A DNA stretch of 64,000 bases from Uranotaenia lowii. Lineage: Eukaryota; Arthropoda; Insecta; Diptera; Culicidae. Below, piece after piece: positions 51,912 through 63,722 of this stretch. Below the pieces are notes generated by a model. The model was not told the DNA's origin. It saw only the letters and a program-made list of their open reading frames with translations, and did no database searches. The position numbers and the translations under genes are program-made. Within the stretch, counting starts at the first letter, position 1, and each line of letters starts with the position of its first letter. The stretch covers positions 352,613,117 to 352,677,116 of the forward strand of contig NC_073693.1 in NCBI RefSeq assembly GCF_029784155.1, written 5' to 3'.

Positions 51912-53659
51912 TGCGCCACCTGAAACACCCCCAGACAAATTGAGAACGATCATCAACGAGCTGTTCCAACAGCACGATGTTACCCGTTTGCCAACACTCT
52001 CGTACAACCAAGACACCAGCATAGAGAAGATAATGACGGAGGTTGACTTTCGCGAAATTGCCAAACCTCTCCAACCAAAGAAAGCCACCGGACCGGACGG
52101 CATTCCGAACGTCACAGTGAAGGCTGCGATCAGGGAGTTCCCCGAAATGTTATGGTCATAATTGCAACGATATGTGACGGAACAGGTGTTGCCTGATACG
52201 TGGAAGCGGCAGAGTTCAGTCAACTGACAAGCCTCCAGGAGACAGATCGGCGTACCGGCCGATCTTTTAACTGGACACAACGGACAAGGTCTTGGAGAAG
52301 GTGATTCAGAGCCGACTCCAAAGGTAAACTGAAAGTGAGGGCGAACACTCGGAGTGACAGTTTGGTTTCTGTAGACGCCATCCGCTCTGTCAATGAGATA
52401 GTGGACAGAGTCAGGCTAACGAAGAGAAGAGGCGGTGGTCACGTTTTTTTCGGTGGTCACTCTGGACCTGAAGAACGCCTTCATCTACGTCCGTTGGACA
52501 ACGATTGCGTCGTCGCTCATTCAAATACGGACACAAGAGATTTCGGCGTGTGTGCTACACGGGTCAATACTTGGCATCACGTACGCTGAGCTCCTAGGAA
52601 TGAGCCTCCCATCGGGAGCTGAACTAGTAGGATTTGCGGATGATGGCTCCTTGATAGCGGAGGTACAGCTACTTACCATAGTAGCTATCCAGACAGTGGA
52701 AAGCTGGATGCACTCCAAGTGACTGCGTCTAGCCCACCACAAAACCGAAATGGTGCTGATCACCAACCTGAGCTCATTCCAAATAGGTGTCTTTGCAGTT
52801 TGACCGTGTGATATCGTTTCCAAACGTGCAATTAAGTACCTAGGAGTGATAATCGACGACACACTCAGCTTCACGAGTCATGTTGACTTTGTGAGTAAGA
52901 GAGCAGCAATGACCACGGACGCACTCACATGGATGATGTCGAACTCCACGGCAATCCGCAGTAGCAAGAGGACGATACTGTCAAGCGGGACCACGACAAC
53001 ATTGCGGTAAGGAGAGGCAGACCCTGGGAAGACAGTGTTTCCTGCAGAGACTTTGCAGCGGCTGATGAACCTGCAGGTTATCAGTGGATACCGGACCATC
53101 TTATCGGAAGCCGCCTGCGTAGTGGCGGGCGTCATGCCCATCTCGGTTTTGCTAGAAGAGGATGTCTATTGCTTCGACAATAAAGACACACCTAACGTAC
53201 GAGATCTCGCCAATGAGGACAAAATGTCCTACTGGCAGCAGCTGTGGGACAGCTTAGCGAGAGGAAGGTGGACCCATCGTCGGTTCTGGATCGGAAGAAG
53301 ACACGGTGATGTGGACTTCCATATTCCTAACTGGTCATGGATGCTTCATGAAGTACCACTACCGGTTGGGACATGTGGCTTCGCCATATTGCCTAGATTG
53401 TGGTGTCGAAGAGGAAACACTCGAACATGTGGTGTTTGCCTGTCTGAGTTTATGGCGGTACGTACCAACATACTCCAACGCTTGGTATGCGTTCAGCAAT
53501 GGGTCTACCCGGATCATGACTGCCCTGCAGTGGAACTGGAGTAAATGGCAGTCCGCGAACGGTGTAGGATGGCTCTATCGCCGGGAAACATCTGAGAAGT
53601 GTACGTCTGGTCTCTTGATCGAAGCTACAAAGATAAGGCATCATCTTCTGCGTAGCTGA
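51912..53659 (+). pseudogene. R1-like ORF2, reverse transcriptase part
   Basis: FREIAKPLQPKKATGPDGIP (about 52050), a stop after FPEMLWS, then VTLDLKNAFIYVRWTTIA (about 52465), LGMSLPSGAELVGFADDGSL with the FADD box (about 52635) and IKYLGVIIDDTLSFTSHVDF (about 52835). ISGYRTILSEAACVVAGVMPI (about 53075) and the C-terminal finger CLDCGVEEETLEHVVFAC (about 53390) follow. Stops and shifts occur throughout, including a loss around the RT palm between 52160 and 52400. Confidence 0.8.
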
Positions 53660-54935
53660 GGTCATGGGTGCGTCGCAAACGTGTGCAGGATACTCCATTG
53701 CCGGGAAGAATCCGAGTAGTGCCGCTTCCTTATGGGGAAACTGCGGGAATAAAACCTTCGTAGCGGACCTCGTAGGAAGGGTAACCACTGTCGCTATCCC
53801 CATGGGTAGAGAGGTTTTCGATGCCCAGCGAGCCTCTCGAGTCGGTGTAGGATGTCGTCACTGTCGGGAAACATCCGAGTAGTAGCGTTCAAAGTCCCGA
53901 ATGTGTGTACATTCGCTGAAGAAATCGTTGGGAAACGGTCACTCTACGATCGGGGAATACCCACGAGTAGAGTGGCTCTCGACACCGCGTGAGCCATTCG
54001 AGTCGAAGTAGGATGACATCTTCGTTGGAAATCCTCCGAGTACAGGCGTGAGTCTAGGATAGGCTACTCTCGATCGACACACGACGGGCATAAAGGTGGC
54101 AAACCTCGAATCCTGAAGATAAGAGGTCGGGCTTTGAATCATTAGAGGAGAGCTCAGGCCTAGAGTCAGTCTTCAGAAGGAGAGGTTTTCGTGATCAACC
54201 CACGATAAGAAGTCGGCCTTTAAACAACAAGAGGAGGTGTATAAGTGGTTATCTTGAGTCATTACGAGGAGAGGTCAGATCTCGAGTCACTAGATGAGAG
54301 ATCGAGCTTTGAGTCTTGCGGAGGAGAGGTATGTGTACTGTACGTCAACCTCAAATCACGTAGAGTCGTAAGGATGAGAGGTTTTGCTGAAAGTGACTGG
54401 GAGCGCACTTGCGCGAATAGACCTCCATAGTGTGTTAAACAGTTCGAGGTGGGAACTAGGTCTGCGGCCCCAGCTGGAGTTTAGGGAGTAGGAGGTATTC
54501 ACGTCTTCCCATTGTACCCATGAACCAAGAGTAGCAAACTGGAGAGACGCGGTTGCTCTCCGTGCCTTGGAGTACAATCCGTAAACCGGGATTTACCACC
54601 TGTGGCTACCTACTAAAAAAAATATATTTATTCTGACCATCACCTCGTCTATGGTGAAACACGACTGCAAGTTTCGCGTGTCCAACGGCGCGAGGAGAAG
54701 TCCGGATGTCGATACGACGTCCTTCGGTTGGATTCTCTAAGAGGTGAAAAGGGCGTAGTTGAATTTCGAGCCTCAGAACTGCCAACAGACGGAACAATCA
54801 AAGAACTGTGGTGTGGAATCAAGGATGTTAGAGCGAAAGTCGAGATTGAGCAGGCATGTACCGGATCAGCCAAAGCCGCTTACGATATGCGAAGCAGGAA
54901 AAGGCACGTTCAACACGAACTTTTGAGATGATTGT
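53660..54935 (+). other. R1-like 3' region with GAGGAGAGGT repeats
   Basis: Long 3' untranslated part matching copy 2 at 58267-60290. It contains repeated ACATCCGAGTAGTG/GGGAA-type units (53690-53960), then irregular 25-35-bp units with GAGGAGAGGTC and CTCGAGTC (54140-54380). Non-coding. Confidence 0.65.
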
Positions 54936-55278
54936 TGATTAAAAAGGGAACACTAACTAACGGTAATGAAATTTTTCACAACAGTTAAAAGTAAATATCC
55001 TATGTTGAACACCAATTATATTGTGGATGATGAATTTATTCAAAACATATCTTCCTAAAACATTACTAAGTTCATTTGATTTCATAGTTATTCATTCCTT
55101 GTGTATTTTAAGTTTTTTTTAAATGAATATCAAAATAAGTTTCTAACGCTCAATCTATTGACAATGTTTTAAAACAAAAGATTATTTTAGACAAAAGATT
55201 CAAATCAATGCTCGAATTGTCGATGCGTGCGATTCAAATTGCAATCCCGTGACAAAATCACTTTAATCGTTTTTGCAA
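54936..55278. other. 3' flank of IR-B3
   Basis: AT-rich sequence between the R1 3' end and the receptor. No gene. Confidence 0.35.
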
Positions 55279-57089
55279 TTACTTTTCGTGCCGAAAGCGT
55301 GACAAAAGAAGCATCTTCAAATGTCGCAGTTTGATTCGATATCTTCTCCAAAATAAACTCCGAGATATAAATAGTTCCACCAAAAATACCAGACTGGATA
55401 TAGCATACCCTATGCCAGTTACTGCCCAAACTGCCCCGATATCATCCAAGATTATGATCCCGCTCTCATCCCACAGCTCGTAGTTCACGTTATGGTGAGC
55501 AGCTTGTTCATTCTCTTTTTTCCATCTGTCCCACAATCCGGCTTCATTCACATGCATCAGCTTGTTGGCAGTTCTGTCAAACAGTCCAAATTCATGCTTC
55601 GCCACGTAAGTATCCCATCTCATTCCGCTGTGTAAGTCCAGCAAATAATAAGTACGCCGGGCTTTAGATCCATGCATCAAAAAGAGAGTAGCTATCTCTC
55701 GATCGATAAGAGCTCTAGCAATATGGCAGAGCTGTACATAGGCGTACCGACAGGTTCGTAGCTCATAGTTAAACTTAGCCCCCTCTATCCAAACAACACG
55801 TGGCAGCAGTCGCATTAACTGAACGGATTGCTTTATCATAGGTTGCATATTTGATGAGGCCCCAAGTTCAATATCGCTGTCGATAAATTTTTCAATGGTA
55901 CTGATCTCCGGAACATATTTTTGTACCGTCATGTTGATAATAACCTTGGTCAGATAGGCTTCTGACAGCAGAAAAAGTAAAACACCACAAGCAAAGCAAT
56001 AGAATCGTGTCCAGCGCGTTTGTTGGTAGTCAGCTGTAGTATCTCCAAACAGAAGTATAAGAATCAAGTTATGCGGGAATGCTCTAGGAAAAAAGACCAC
56101 CAAAAACATGTCCAGAATCAGAATTACAATAACTAAGATCCAGATGAGAAATTCAAACGGATGCAACAAATGATACATGAAATCTCTTTCCAATCTCTTC
56201 GGAACCATCAGGGCAGGTCGTTTCGCTATCGCGAGTGAACAAATCTCCACCGTATCCATCCTTAGTATCCCATCGGGCAACAATATGAACTTCACCGGTC
56301 TTAAACTTTTGAATCAAAGTATTTGCTCGGTCTTTATAACTCATGACCTTCGGCAAGTAATTCCATCGATAGCGTATTCGTAAGGAATCGAAAATGGCCT
56401 CCAGTGAGTTGATATCTACTCCGCGAAGTTTTCCATTTCGGTCGACATATGTCAGCAAAGGATGTTCGGATGTCCACAGTTGAACCTCGTAGTCCGAATA
56501 ATCTTGCAAATCGTTGAAAATAACTTCATTCGAATGGTTTCCGAAAAATAGACGTGCTTGGTGCCGGGCTACGGACACTCGATGAATTACAGTAAGATGT
56601 ACACCGACTTCCAAAACCAGAACATGACCGGTGTGAAAGACGCCCTGCCAGGAGCTTGAACTGATCCGAAACTTCGCCCTCGACCAGTAGCAGATAGTAT
56701 TCATGGTGTTTGCTTCTGGTAGGAACTCTAGGGCGTTTTGCAACTGTTGCTAACTTCAAATTCAGCTCTGCAGCGTCTTTACAGGGCATAATATTAATAA
56801 ATTTAGTCTTACCATGAATTGGCATTGACGATTCGGTCTTAGTTAGTGGAACGTCCGCAAGCCATAAACGAATCGATTTAACAATCTTTTCAATGACCAA
56901 ACTTTGCACAAACTCTGCGTCCAATACAACGTCTGTTGAACCTTCAGAACTGGTTGCGATGTACTGGATTGCGTTTTTCAACCAATCGATGGACTCGTTT
57001 ACTCGAGAATCATCCGGAAATGCTGATTCGGCGACCACTCTATCAAGAACAGGGATAAGCAGAAAGGTTATCCAGTATCGTTCAAGCAT
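55279..57089 (-). pseudogene. Divergent ionotropic receptor, paralogue B3, two frameshifts
   Basis: Full-length homologue of B1 and B2 from ATG 57089 (MLERYWITFLLIPVLDRVVA) to the stop at 55279. There is one extra T at 56631-56633 (ACCGGTGTGAAAG where B2 has ACCGGGTGAAAG) and one extra G at 56211-56213 (CATCAGGGCAGG where B1 has CATCAGGCAGG). The first breaks the frame after AGRLS, the second after SETTC; beyond each the sequence aligns perfectly again. S1, pore, TM2, S2 and TM3 are conserved, with no other stop. Either a very young pseudogene or assembly errors, the latter plausible because a gap lies 700 bp away. Confidence 0.85.
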
Positions 57090-57159
57090 GGTTCATCGAG
57101 TGAAGGACACGTTGTTTTGAATTTCACATTTAGCTGAACGAAACTTTTTTTTCTGAAAA

Positions 57160-57345
57160 TTAGTTATGATTATCGGTAATAGCAGGTAATTTAGGATTTT
57201 ATTCAAATGTCATTTGAAATAAGTTTAAGACTTGATCACAATCGTTCGAAGTAATTTATTCTAACATTTCAAACGTTATCAGATCTATTTTCTGTTTTAA
57301 AAAATATCTACGTGAGGTTATTCTAAACAATGCCGTCACTACTGC
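57160..57345 (-). promoter_or_regulatory. Degraded upstream block of IR-B3
   Basis: On the - strand ATCCTAAATTACCTG and TATTACCGATAATC are recognisable, but TTATCAGATGACA has become TTTCAAATGACATTTG. The more distal GATCTGATAACGTTTGAAAT and AGTGACGGC elements shared with B1 remain. Loss of the proximal GATA-like site accompanies the frameshifts. Confidence 0.45.
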
Positions 57346-57766
57346 ATACCAAACTTTTGAATTGTCATTTTGCTTTAAAACTCAGATTTAGATAAGTTTC
57401 CACTTATATATGCAGTTTGAAAAATAACTGCCTCCTAGGTTTAATTTTTATTTTTTTCAATCTAGCAAATAAAATAAAGGATTTAAAATATTCTTAAAGC
57501 TGCTTACCTGTGTAGGTTTCAATCGTTTCCAATGGTCATTTACCTGAAATTGAAAAAAGACTTCGTTAATACTACAATATGTACTTTATAACTAAATGAT
57601 AAATAAATTTCAGGTTTATATTAAACCAAAAGTGCAGGGTAACAATTTTCTTGTGATTTTTTTTTGGGGTTGTGAACAACCTTTCAAAGAACAAAATTAT
57701 TTAGTTTGTTTACTCTCTGGAGCCACTTGATTGATAAGTAAAATCCAGAAAATCTCAAAAATATTG
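57346..57766. other. Intergenic stretch, no gene found
   Basis: AT-rich, nothing recognised. Confidence 0.3.
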
Positions 57767-58266
57767 NNNNNNNNNNNNNNNNNNNNNNNNNNNNNNNNNN
57801 NNNNNNNNNNNNNNNNNNNNNNNNNNNNNNNNNNNNNNNNNNNNNNNNNNNNNNNNNNNNNNNNNNNNNNNNNNNNNNNNNNNNNNNNNNNNNNNNNNNN
57901 NNNNNNNNNNNNNNNNNNNNNNNNNNNNNNNNNNNNNNNNNNNNNNNNNNNNNNNNNNNNNNNNNNNNNNNNNNNNNNNNNNNNNNNNNNNNNNNNNNNN
58001 NNNNNNNNNNNNNNNNNNNNNNNNNNNNNNNNNNNNNNNNNNNNNNNNNNNNNNNNNNNNNNNNNNNNNNNNNNNNNNNNNNNNNNNNNNNNNNNNNNNN
58101 NNNNNNNNNNNNNNNNNNNNNNNNNNNNNNNNNNNNNNNNNNNNNNNNNNNNNNNNNNNNNNNNNNNNNNNNNNNNNNNNNNNNNNNNNNNNNNNNNNNN
58201 NNNNNNNNNNNNNNNNNNNNNNNNNNNNNNNNNNNNNNNNNNNNNNNNNNNNNNNNNNNNNNNNNN
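57767..58266. other. Assembly gap (500 N)
   Basis: Exactly 500 undetermined bases, a conventional scaffold-gap size, so true length is unknown. Open frames spanning it are artefacts. Confidence 0.99.
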
Positions 58267-60290
58267 TTCGTGTTTGTACCGTTGATGTTGCCTTTTCCAG
58301 CTTCGCATATCGTAAGCGGGCGGCTGCTTTGGCTGATCCGGTAGATGCCTGCTCAATCCCGACTTTAGCTCGACCATCTTCCACTTCTTCTCCCTAGAGT
58401 ACCATCCCTCGTCGTGATAAAGACATTCTTGATTCCACACCACTGTTCTTTGATTACTCCGTCTGTTGGCAGTTCTTAGGCTCGGGATTCAACTACGCCC
58501 TCTTCACCACTTGGAGAATCCATCCGAAGGACATCTTATCGACATCCATACTTCTCTTCGCGCCGTTGGACACGCGCAACTTGCAGTCGTGTTTCACCAA
58601 AGACGAGGAGATGGTCAGATGCAATAGCTTTTATTTTAGTTGGTAACCACAGGTGGTAAATCCCGGTTTACGGATTGTACTTCAAAACACGGCGAGCCAC
58701 CGCGTCCCCCCAGTTTGCTACTCTTGGTTCATGGGTACAATGGGAAGACTTTTTTTTTAGTTGATCACCCAGGTGGTACATCCTTTTTACGGATTGCATT
58801 CCAAGGCACGGCGAGCGACCGAGTCCCCTCCAGTATGCTACTCTGGGTCCATGGGTGCAATTGGACGACTCATGATACTAAGTACCCCTACGCCATAAAG
58901 TCCACGCAGACCTGGTTCCCACCCTGAACTGTTTAGTACACTATGCTTCAATAGTAGAAGGTCTATTCGCGCTAACGCGCTCCAAGGCAATACTCATTAA
59001 CGAGACCACTTTCAGCAAAACCTCTCATCCTTACGACTCGACGCCTGAACTCTCCTCTAACGACTTGAGAACCGACATCTCCTCGCAATGACTCGAGATT
59101 CCCACAAAAACCTCTCCTCTTCGCGGCATGAGGCCTGATCTCTCCTCTAAAGACTCGAGATCCGACCCGTCCTCGCATAAACTAGAGGTTTACCTCTCCT
59201 CTGCACGATTCAAGGCCCGATCTCTCCTCTTACGACTTGAAATCTGACCTCTCCTCGTAATGACTCGAGGTGACCACTTGTACCCCTCCTCTTGTTGATA
59301 AAGGGGCCTGATCCCTCCTCTTACGACTCGAGACCCGACCCTCATCATAAAGACTCGGGTTGACCACACAAACCTCTCCACCTGAAGGTTTGAGGCCTGA
59401 CCTCTCCTCTAACGGCTCGAGGCCCGACCTCTTATCTTAAGGGTTCGAGGTTTGCCACCTTGCCTGCGTGTGCCTGATCGAGAGCAGCTTATCCTAGACT
59501 CGCTCCTGTCACGGCACACGCGCGGGACTTAACGCAACGACTCGGATGATTCCCGACGAAGACGTCATCGTACTCCGACTCGAATGGCTCACCCGGCGTC
59601 GAGAGCCACTCTACCCGTGGGTATTCCCCGAACGTGGAATAACCCTTTCTCAACCCTTTCTCCACTGCGAAGAAGGTCGAGTCTTATCCCCGTAGCTTCT
59701 GTCGTTGAGAACAGTCCTACTCAGATACTCCCCGAAGGTGGAGCATCCTATGCTCGAACGTGGCGTACCCACGGCATCCGCTACGCAAATGATGTTGCCT
59801 TATCTTTGTAGCTTCAAACCGTGGGGTCGAACGCACACTACTCGTCAGTCCCCCGTCGATGGGGTCAGTCTACTCCGACCGTTGTCCGGTCTTCTCTTAT
59901 CCCATTGGCTGGCAACACTAGTATTTCCGACCCGCGGCTTTTTCTGCCCGTCGTGAGCCAGATCGAGCCACATTCGGGACTTTGAACGCTACGACTCGGA
60001 TGTTTCCCGACAGTGACGACATCCTACATCGACTCGAGAGGCTCGCCCGGTATCGAAAACCTCTCTACCGTGGGTATCCCCCGACAGTGGTTATCCCCCT
60101 TCCTACGAGGTCCGCTACGAGGAAGGTATTGTTTTATCCCCGCAGTTTCCCCCTTAGGAAGCGGCACTATTCGGATTCTTCCCGGCGGTGGGGTATCCTA
60201 CACAGGTTCGCGACGCACCAATGACTTCCATTATGCAGAAGATGATGCCTTATCTTTGTAGCTTCGATCAAGAGACTAGAAGAATACTAC
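58267..60290 (-). other. R1-like 3' region, copy 2, with expanded repeats
   Basis: Homologous to 53660-54935 but longer. The GAGGAGAGGTC/CTCGAGTC units (58990-59450) number about a dozen against about half that in copy 1. A segment of about 115 bp around GGTGGTAAATCCCGGTTTAC is tandemly duplicated (58640-58890). Confidence 0.6.
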
Positions 60291-60535
60291 GCAGATGCTT
60301 CCCGGTGATAATATCATCATATCATATCGTTCGCGGACTGCCGTTGACCCCAGCTCCTCTGCAGGTGGCAGTCATGATGCTGGTGAACCCATCGCTGACT
60401 GCATGCCAAGTGTTGGAGTCCGTATATATTCTCTGTTGTCGTGTCGGGCCCACAGAGGGCAAGTATGTTGGTACGTACCGCCGGAAACTTGGACAGACAA
60501 TCACCGCGTGTTCGGGTTTTTCCTCTTCGTCTAGG

Positions 60536-61336
60536 CGGCATCCATAAATAACGTAACGCAAAAAATGAACTTTTTTGACCCCCTCCCCCCCGTATGTCAC
60601 AAATCGTAACGCTTCGACGTACCCCCCTATGAAAATTACGTAACGCTGATAATTACCCCCCCCCTCCTCCGATTTGTTCATGTTTTTAAATACTGATTTT
60701 CGAAGGTCAAAAAAAAGATTTTAATCTAAATTTTTTTAACGTTCTTTAAAACGGAATTAATATCGATCAGAATCGCTTCTTAGTACTCATTGATGGTATA
60801 ATTCTCTGATAAAATAAATTGAATGTCTTATTACGAGTTGCTCTGAGCTTGTAAACTGATGATTTACCTTGTTTACTTAATTTTGTTCAAAGTGCATAAC
60901 TTGTTACTTAGTAATATTCGTCGGAATAATCAAAATTGATTTTTTTTTAATTAAATGAGAAAAAATAGTAAAATTTCCGTCTCAAGATTGAATTGAGTTC
61001 TTTGGGATAAATGTACCCAATATTTGGTTTTCCAACGGTTATTTCACGGATATCCAATACATATTTTAAGGAATCTATCTCAGAATCTTTAAAAAGGAAA
61101 GCTAACAATCCAGTTTCACTCATATTGAAGCTCACAAATTTTAAGCTGATTTTGGTTTGCATATCATTCTGCCAAAATTGCATGACATTAAAATAGCTGC
61201 AATGAAACTGAAATTTTTAAGGAAAAAATCGTTACGTAACGATGAGCATACCTCCCCCCCTCCCCTATGTCACATTTCGTAACGATCGATATTACTCCCC
61301 CCCCCTAGGAGCGTTACGTAATTTATGGATGCCCCC
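60536..61336. mobile_element. TIR element inserted in R1 copy 2
   Basis: The left end GGCATCCATAAATAACGTAA then CGC, and the inverted right end GGCATCCATAAATTACGTAA then CGC, form a TIR with one mismatch. CTAGG borders both sides (60531-60535, 61337-61341). R1 copy 1 has the uninterrupted site near 53385. C- or G-rich runs beside GTAACG motifs lie near both ends; the AT-rich interior has no transposase. Confidence 0.75.
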
Positions 61337-61341
61337 CTAGG

Positions 61342-63650
61342 CAATATGTCGAAGCCATATGTCCAAACCGGTAGTGGGTGGTACTTCATGAAGCATCCGT
61401 GTCCAGTCAGAAATATGGAAGTCCACTTCACCGTGTCTTCTTCCGATACAGCTCCCGATGTGCGGGATCAGAAGATGATCTTCTTCTCGCTAAGCTGTCC
61501 CACAGCTGCTGCCAGTTGGACATCGAGTCCTCATTGGCGTGATCTCGTACGTTGGGCGTGTCTTTATTGTCGAAGCAATAGACATCTTCTTCTAGCAAAA
61601 CCGAGATGGGCATGACGCCCGCCACTACGAAGGCGGTTTCCGACGAGATGGCCTGGTATTCACTCTGCAGGATACACTGTCTTCCTAGGGTCTGCCTCAA
61701 GACAGCCTCTCCTTACCGCAATATTGTCGTGGTCACGCTTGACAGTATCGTTCTCTTGCTACTGCGGATTGCCGAGGAGCTCGACATCATCCGTGTGAGT
61801 GCGTCTGTGTCCATTGTCAGTGTGTTTCATTGTGTTTCGTCGATCATCACCCCTAGGTACTTAATTGTGCGTTTAGACACGATATCACATGGTCCAACTG
61901 CAATGGTAGCTGTTTGGGGTGAGATCGGGTGCATCCAGCTTTCCACTGCCAGGATAGTTACTGTAGCAAGTAGCTGTACCTCCGCTGTCGAAGTGCCTCT
62001 CGCCAAGAGGACTACATCATCCGCAAATCCTACGAGTTCTGCTCCCGATGGGAGACTCATTCATAGGAGCTCAGCGTACGTGATGTTCCACAGGACCGGG
62101 CCTAGTATTGACCCCTATGCCCTCAACGGTCACATACTATAGTTGGAAATTGTGGAAATAACATTCCACGAGCCTATACAAATAAGGCGGGATCCTCATT
62201 TCGATAAGCAACGACGCAATCGCTGTCCAACTGACGTAGTTGAAGGCGTTCTTCACGTCCAGAGTGACAACCGTGCAAAAACGGAGCCCTCTCCTCTTCA
62301 ATAGGCTGGCTCTGTCCACTATCTCAATCATAGAGCGGAAGGCGTCTACGTTGCTGCGTCCTCTACGGAAACCAAACTGTTGCTCCGAGAGTCCGCCCTC
62401 ACTTTCAGTGTACCTCTGGAGTCGGTTCTCGATGGGCCTCCTGGAGGCTTACCCGGTTTTGACAGAAGGACAAATTCCTGCCGCTTCTACGTATCAGACA
62501 ACACCTGTTCCATCACATATAGTTGTAATGATGACCGGAACATTTCGGGGAACTCCCTGATTGAGGCCTTCATTGCGATGTTCGGAATGCCGTCCGGTCT
62601 GGGGGCTTTCTTTGGTTGGAGAGACTTGGCAATTTCGCGAAAGTCAACCTCCGCAATCATCTTCTCTATGCTGGTGTCTTAGTCGTCTCAATTTGTATGG
62701 GCGTGTTTCAGGTGGCGCACCCCCATTTTTAGTTTTGGCCATGACTATCCGATAGGCATCGCCTCATGGACAGTCCTTAGCGTCATGGCATAGTTGTTTG
62801 AAACGTGCCCTCTTGCTCGCATTGATGGCCCTTCGGAGGGCCGATCATGCGCTTGTAAAGAGTTGCCTAAGCTGCGATCTCCTTTCTTGTGTCTTTACGT
62901 TCTGCATCCTGCGCCTTTGCCTATAGCAGTCGTCACGCAGACCCGCGATTTCCTCTGTCCACTAGTAGAAGGGTTTTTGGCCCAGTATTTTTACGCTTGG
63001 CCCTTCTCGTAACTCGGAGTATAGCAGCGCAAGCAAGCGTGAGCTAGTACTGCCTTCAGTTATTCAGCAGACAGGTTGTCCAGGTTCCTCTTCCAATGCA
63101 ACACCTCGACGAAGACGATCTGGTTGAATTGTATTGTCTTCCAGAGGCGTTCACCTGTCCTAGACTTTCGTCTACCTATTCGCGTACTTGAGCCCAACAG
63201 ATAGTGGATCGACATGATCGCTATACATGTAGGCCTCGCTCACCATCCAATTTCATACGAACCCCGGACTTCCGAAGGTGACATCTATGGTTGACTCGCT
63301 CCCGTTCCTATGGTAGGTCCTGGTGTTACCTACGTTTCCAAGGCCTACATTCAGCCTTGCCAGGGCGTCTTGAAGGATTTGACCTCTAGGGTTCGTGAGA
63401 CGGCTACCTCGTAAGCAGCTCTGCAATCTTGTCAACCATAGTGCCGAGCTTCTCCAAGGACCATCTTGGGGCAACAGAGCAGCTACAGAAGTAGATCCCG
63501 TTAATTTTGACTATCACCATGCTTTAGATATTGGTCTGCCACTAGCGCAATGTCCAATTTTTCCTCAACTGTTATCTGCCGCAACAGTTGGTGTGCTGTA
63601 TAACAGTGGTTGAGGTTGAGTTGGATGATCTCTATGCTCTTGGCGCCCAG
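61342..63650 (-). pseudogene. R1-like ORF2 of copy 2
   Basis: On the - strand from about 63650: an endonuclease piece with LTNPRGQILQDALARLNVGL and NVGNTRTYHRNGSESTIDVT (63253-63474), the linker, RT with VTLDVKNAFNYVSWTAIASL (about 62270), MSLPSGAELVGFADDVVLLA (about 62030), VESWMHPISPQ and IKYLGVMIDETQ (about 61850), then YQAISSETAFVVAGVMPISV (about 61620). It is better preserved than copy 1 around the RT palm but still split by shifts and stops. The last part lies beyond the TIR insertion at 60300-60535. Confidence 0.75.
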
Positions 63651-63722
63651 GGTTGTACCGCCTGCGCCTTTTTATAGGCGGGGTACCTAGGATTGCCAGC
63701 TGCGTGGTCTCCGGTGCAGACC

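Larger units (their letters stand above)
47853..54935 (+). mobile_element. R1-like non-LTR retrotransposon, copy 1
   Basis: Carries a gag-like ORF1, ORF2 with endonuclease and RT, and a long 3' region, on the + strand, interrupted by an RTE insertion at 50012-51900. The 3' end near 54935 (GTTCAACACGAACTTTTGAG) matches the end of copy 2 at 58267. The 5' limit is uncertain. Many frameshifts make it inactive. Confidence 0.75.
58267..63722 (-). mobile_element. R1-like non-LTR retrotransposon, copy 2
   Basis: Same family as copy 1, in opposite orientation, 5'-truncated at 63722 inside the gag zinc-knuckle region. The 3' end runs into the assembly gap. It contains a TIR element at 60536-61336 and lacks the RTE that interrupts copy 1. 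Confidence 0.8.

Noticed and set aside
51901..52280. N-terminal about 126 residues of the long - strand frame ending at 50043
   Set aside because: They are antisense R1 sequence across the target duplication; the RTE insert ends at 51900.
57697..58443. Open frames through the undetermined bases
   Set aside because: They consist of unknown residues across a 500-N gap.
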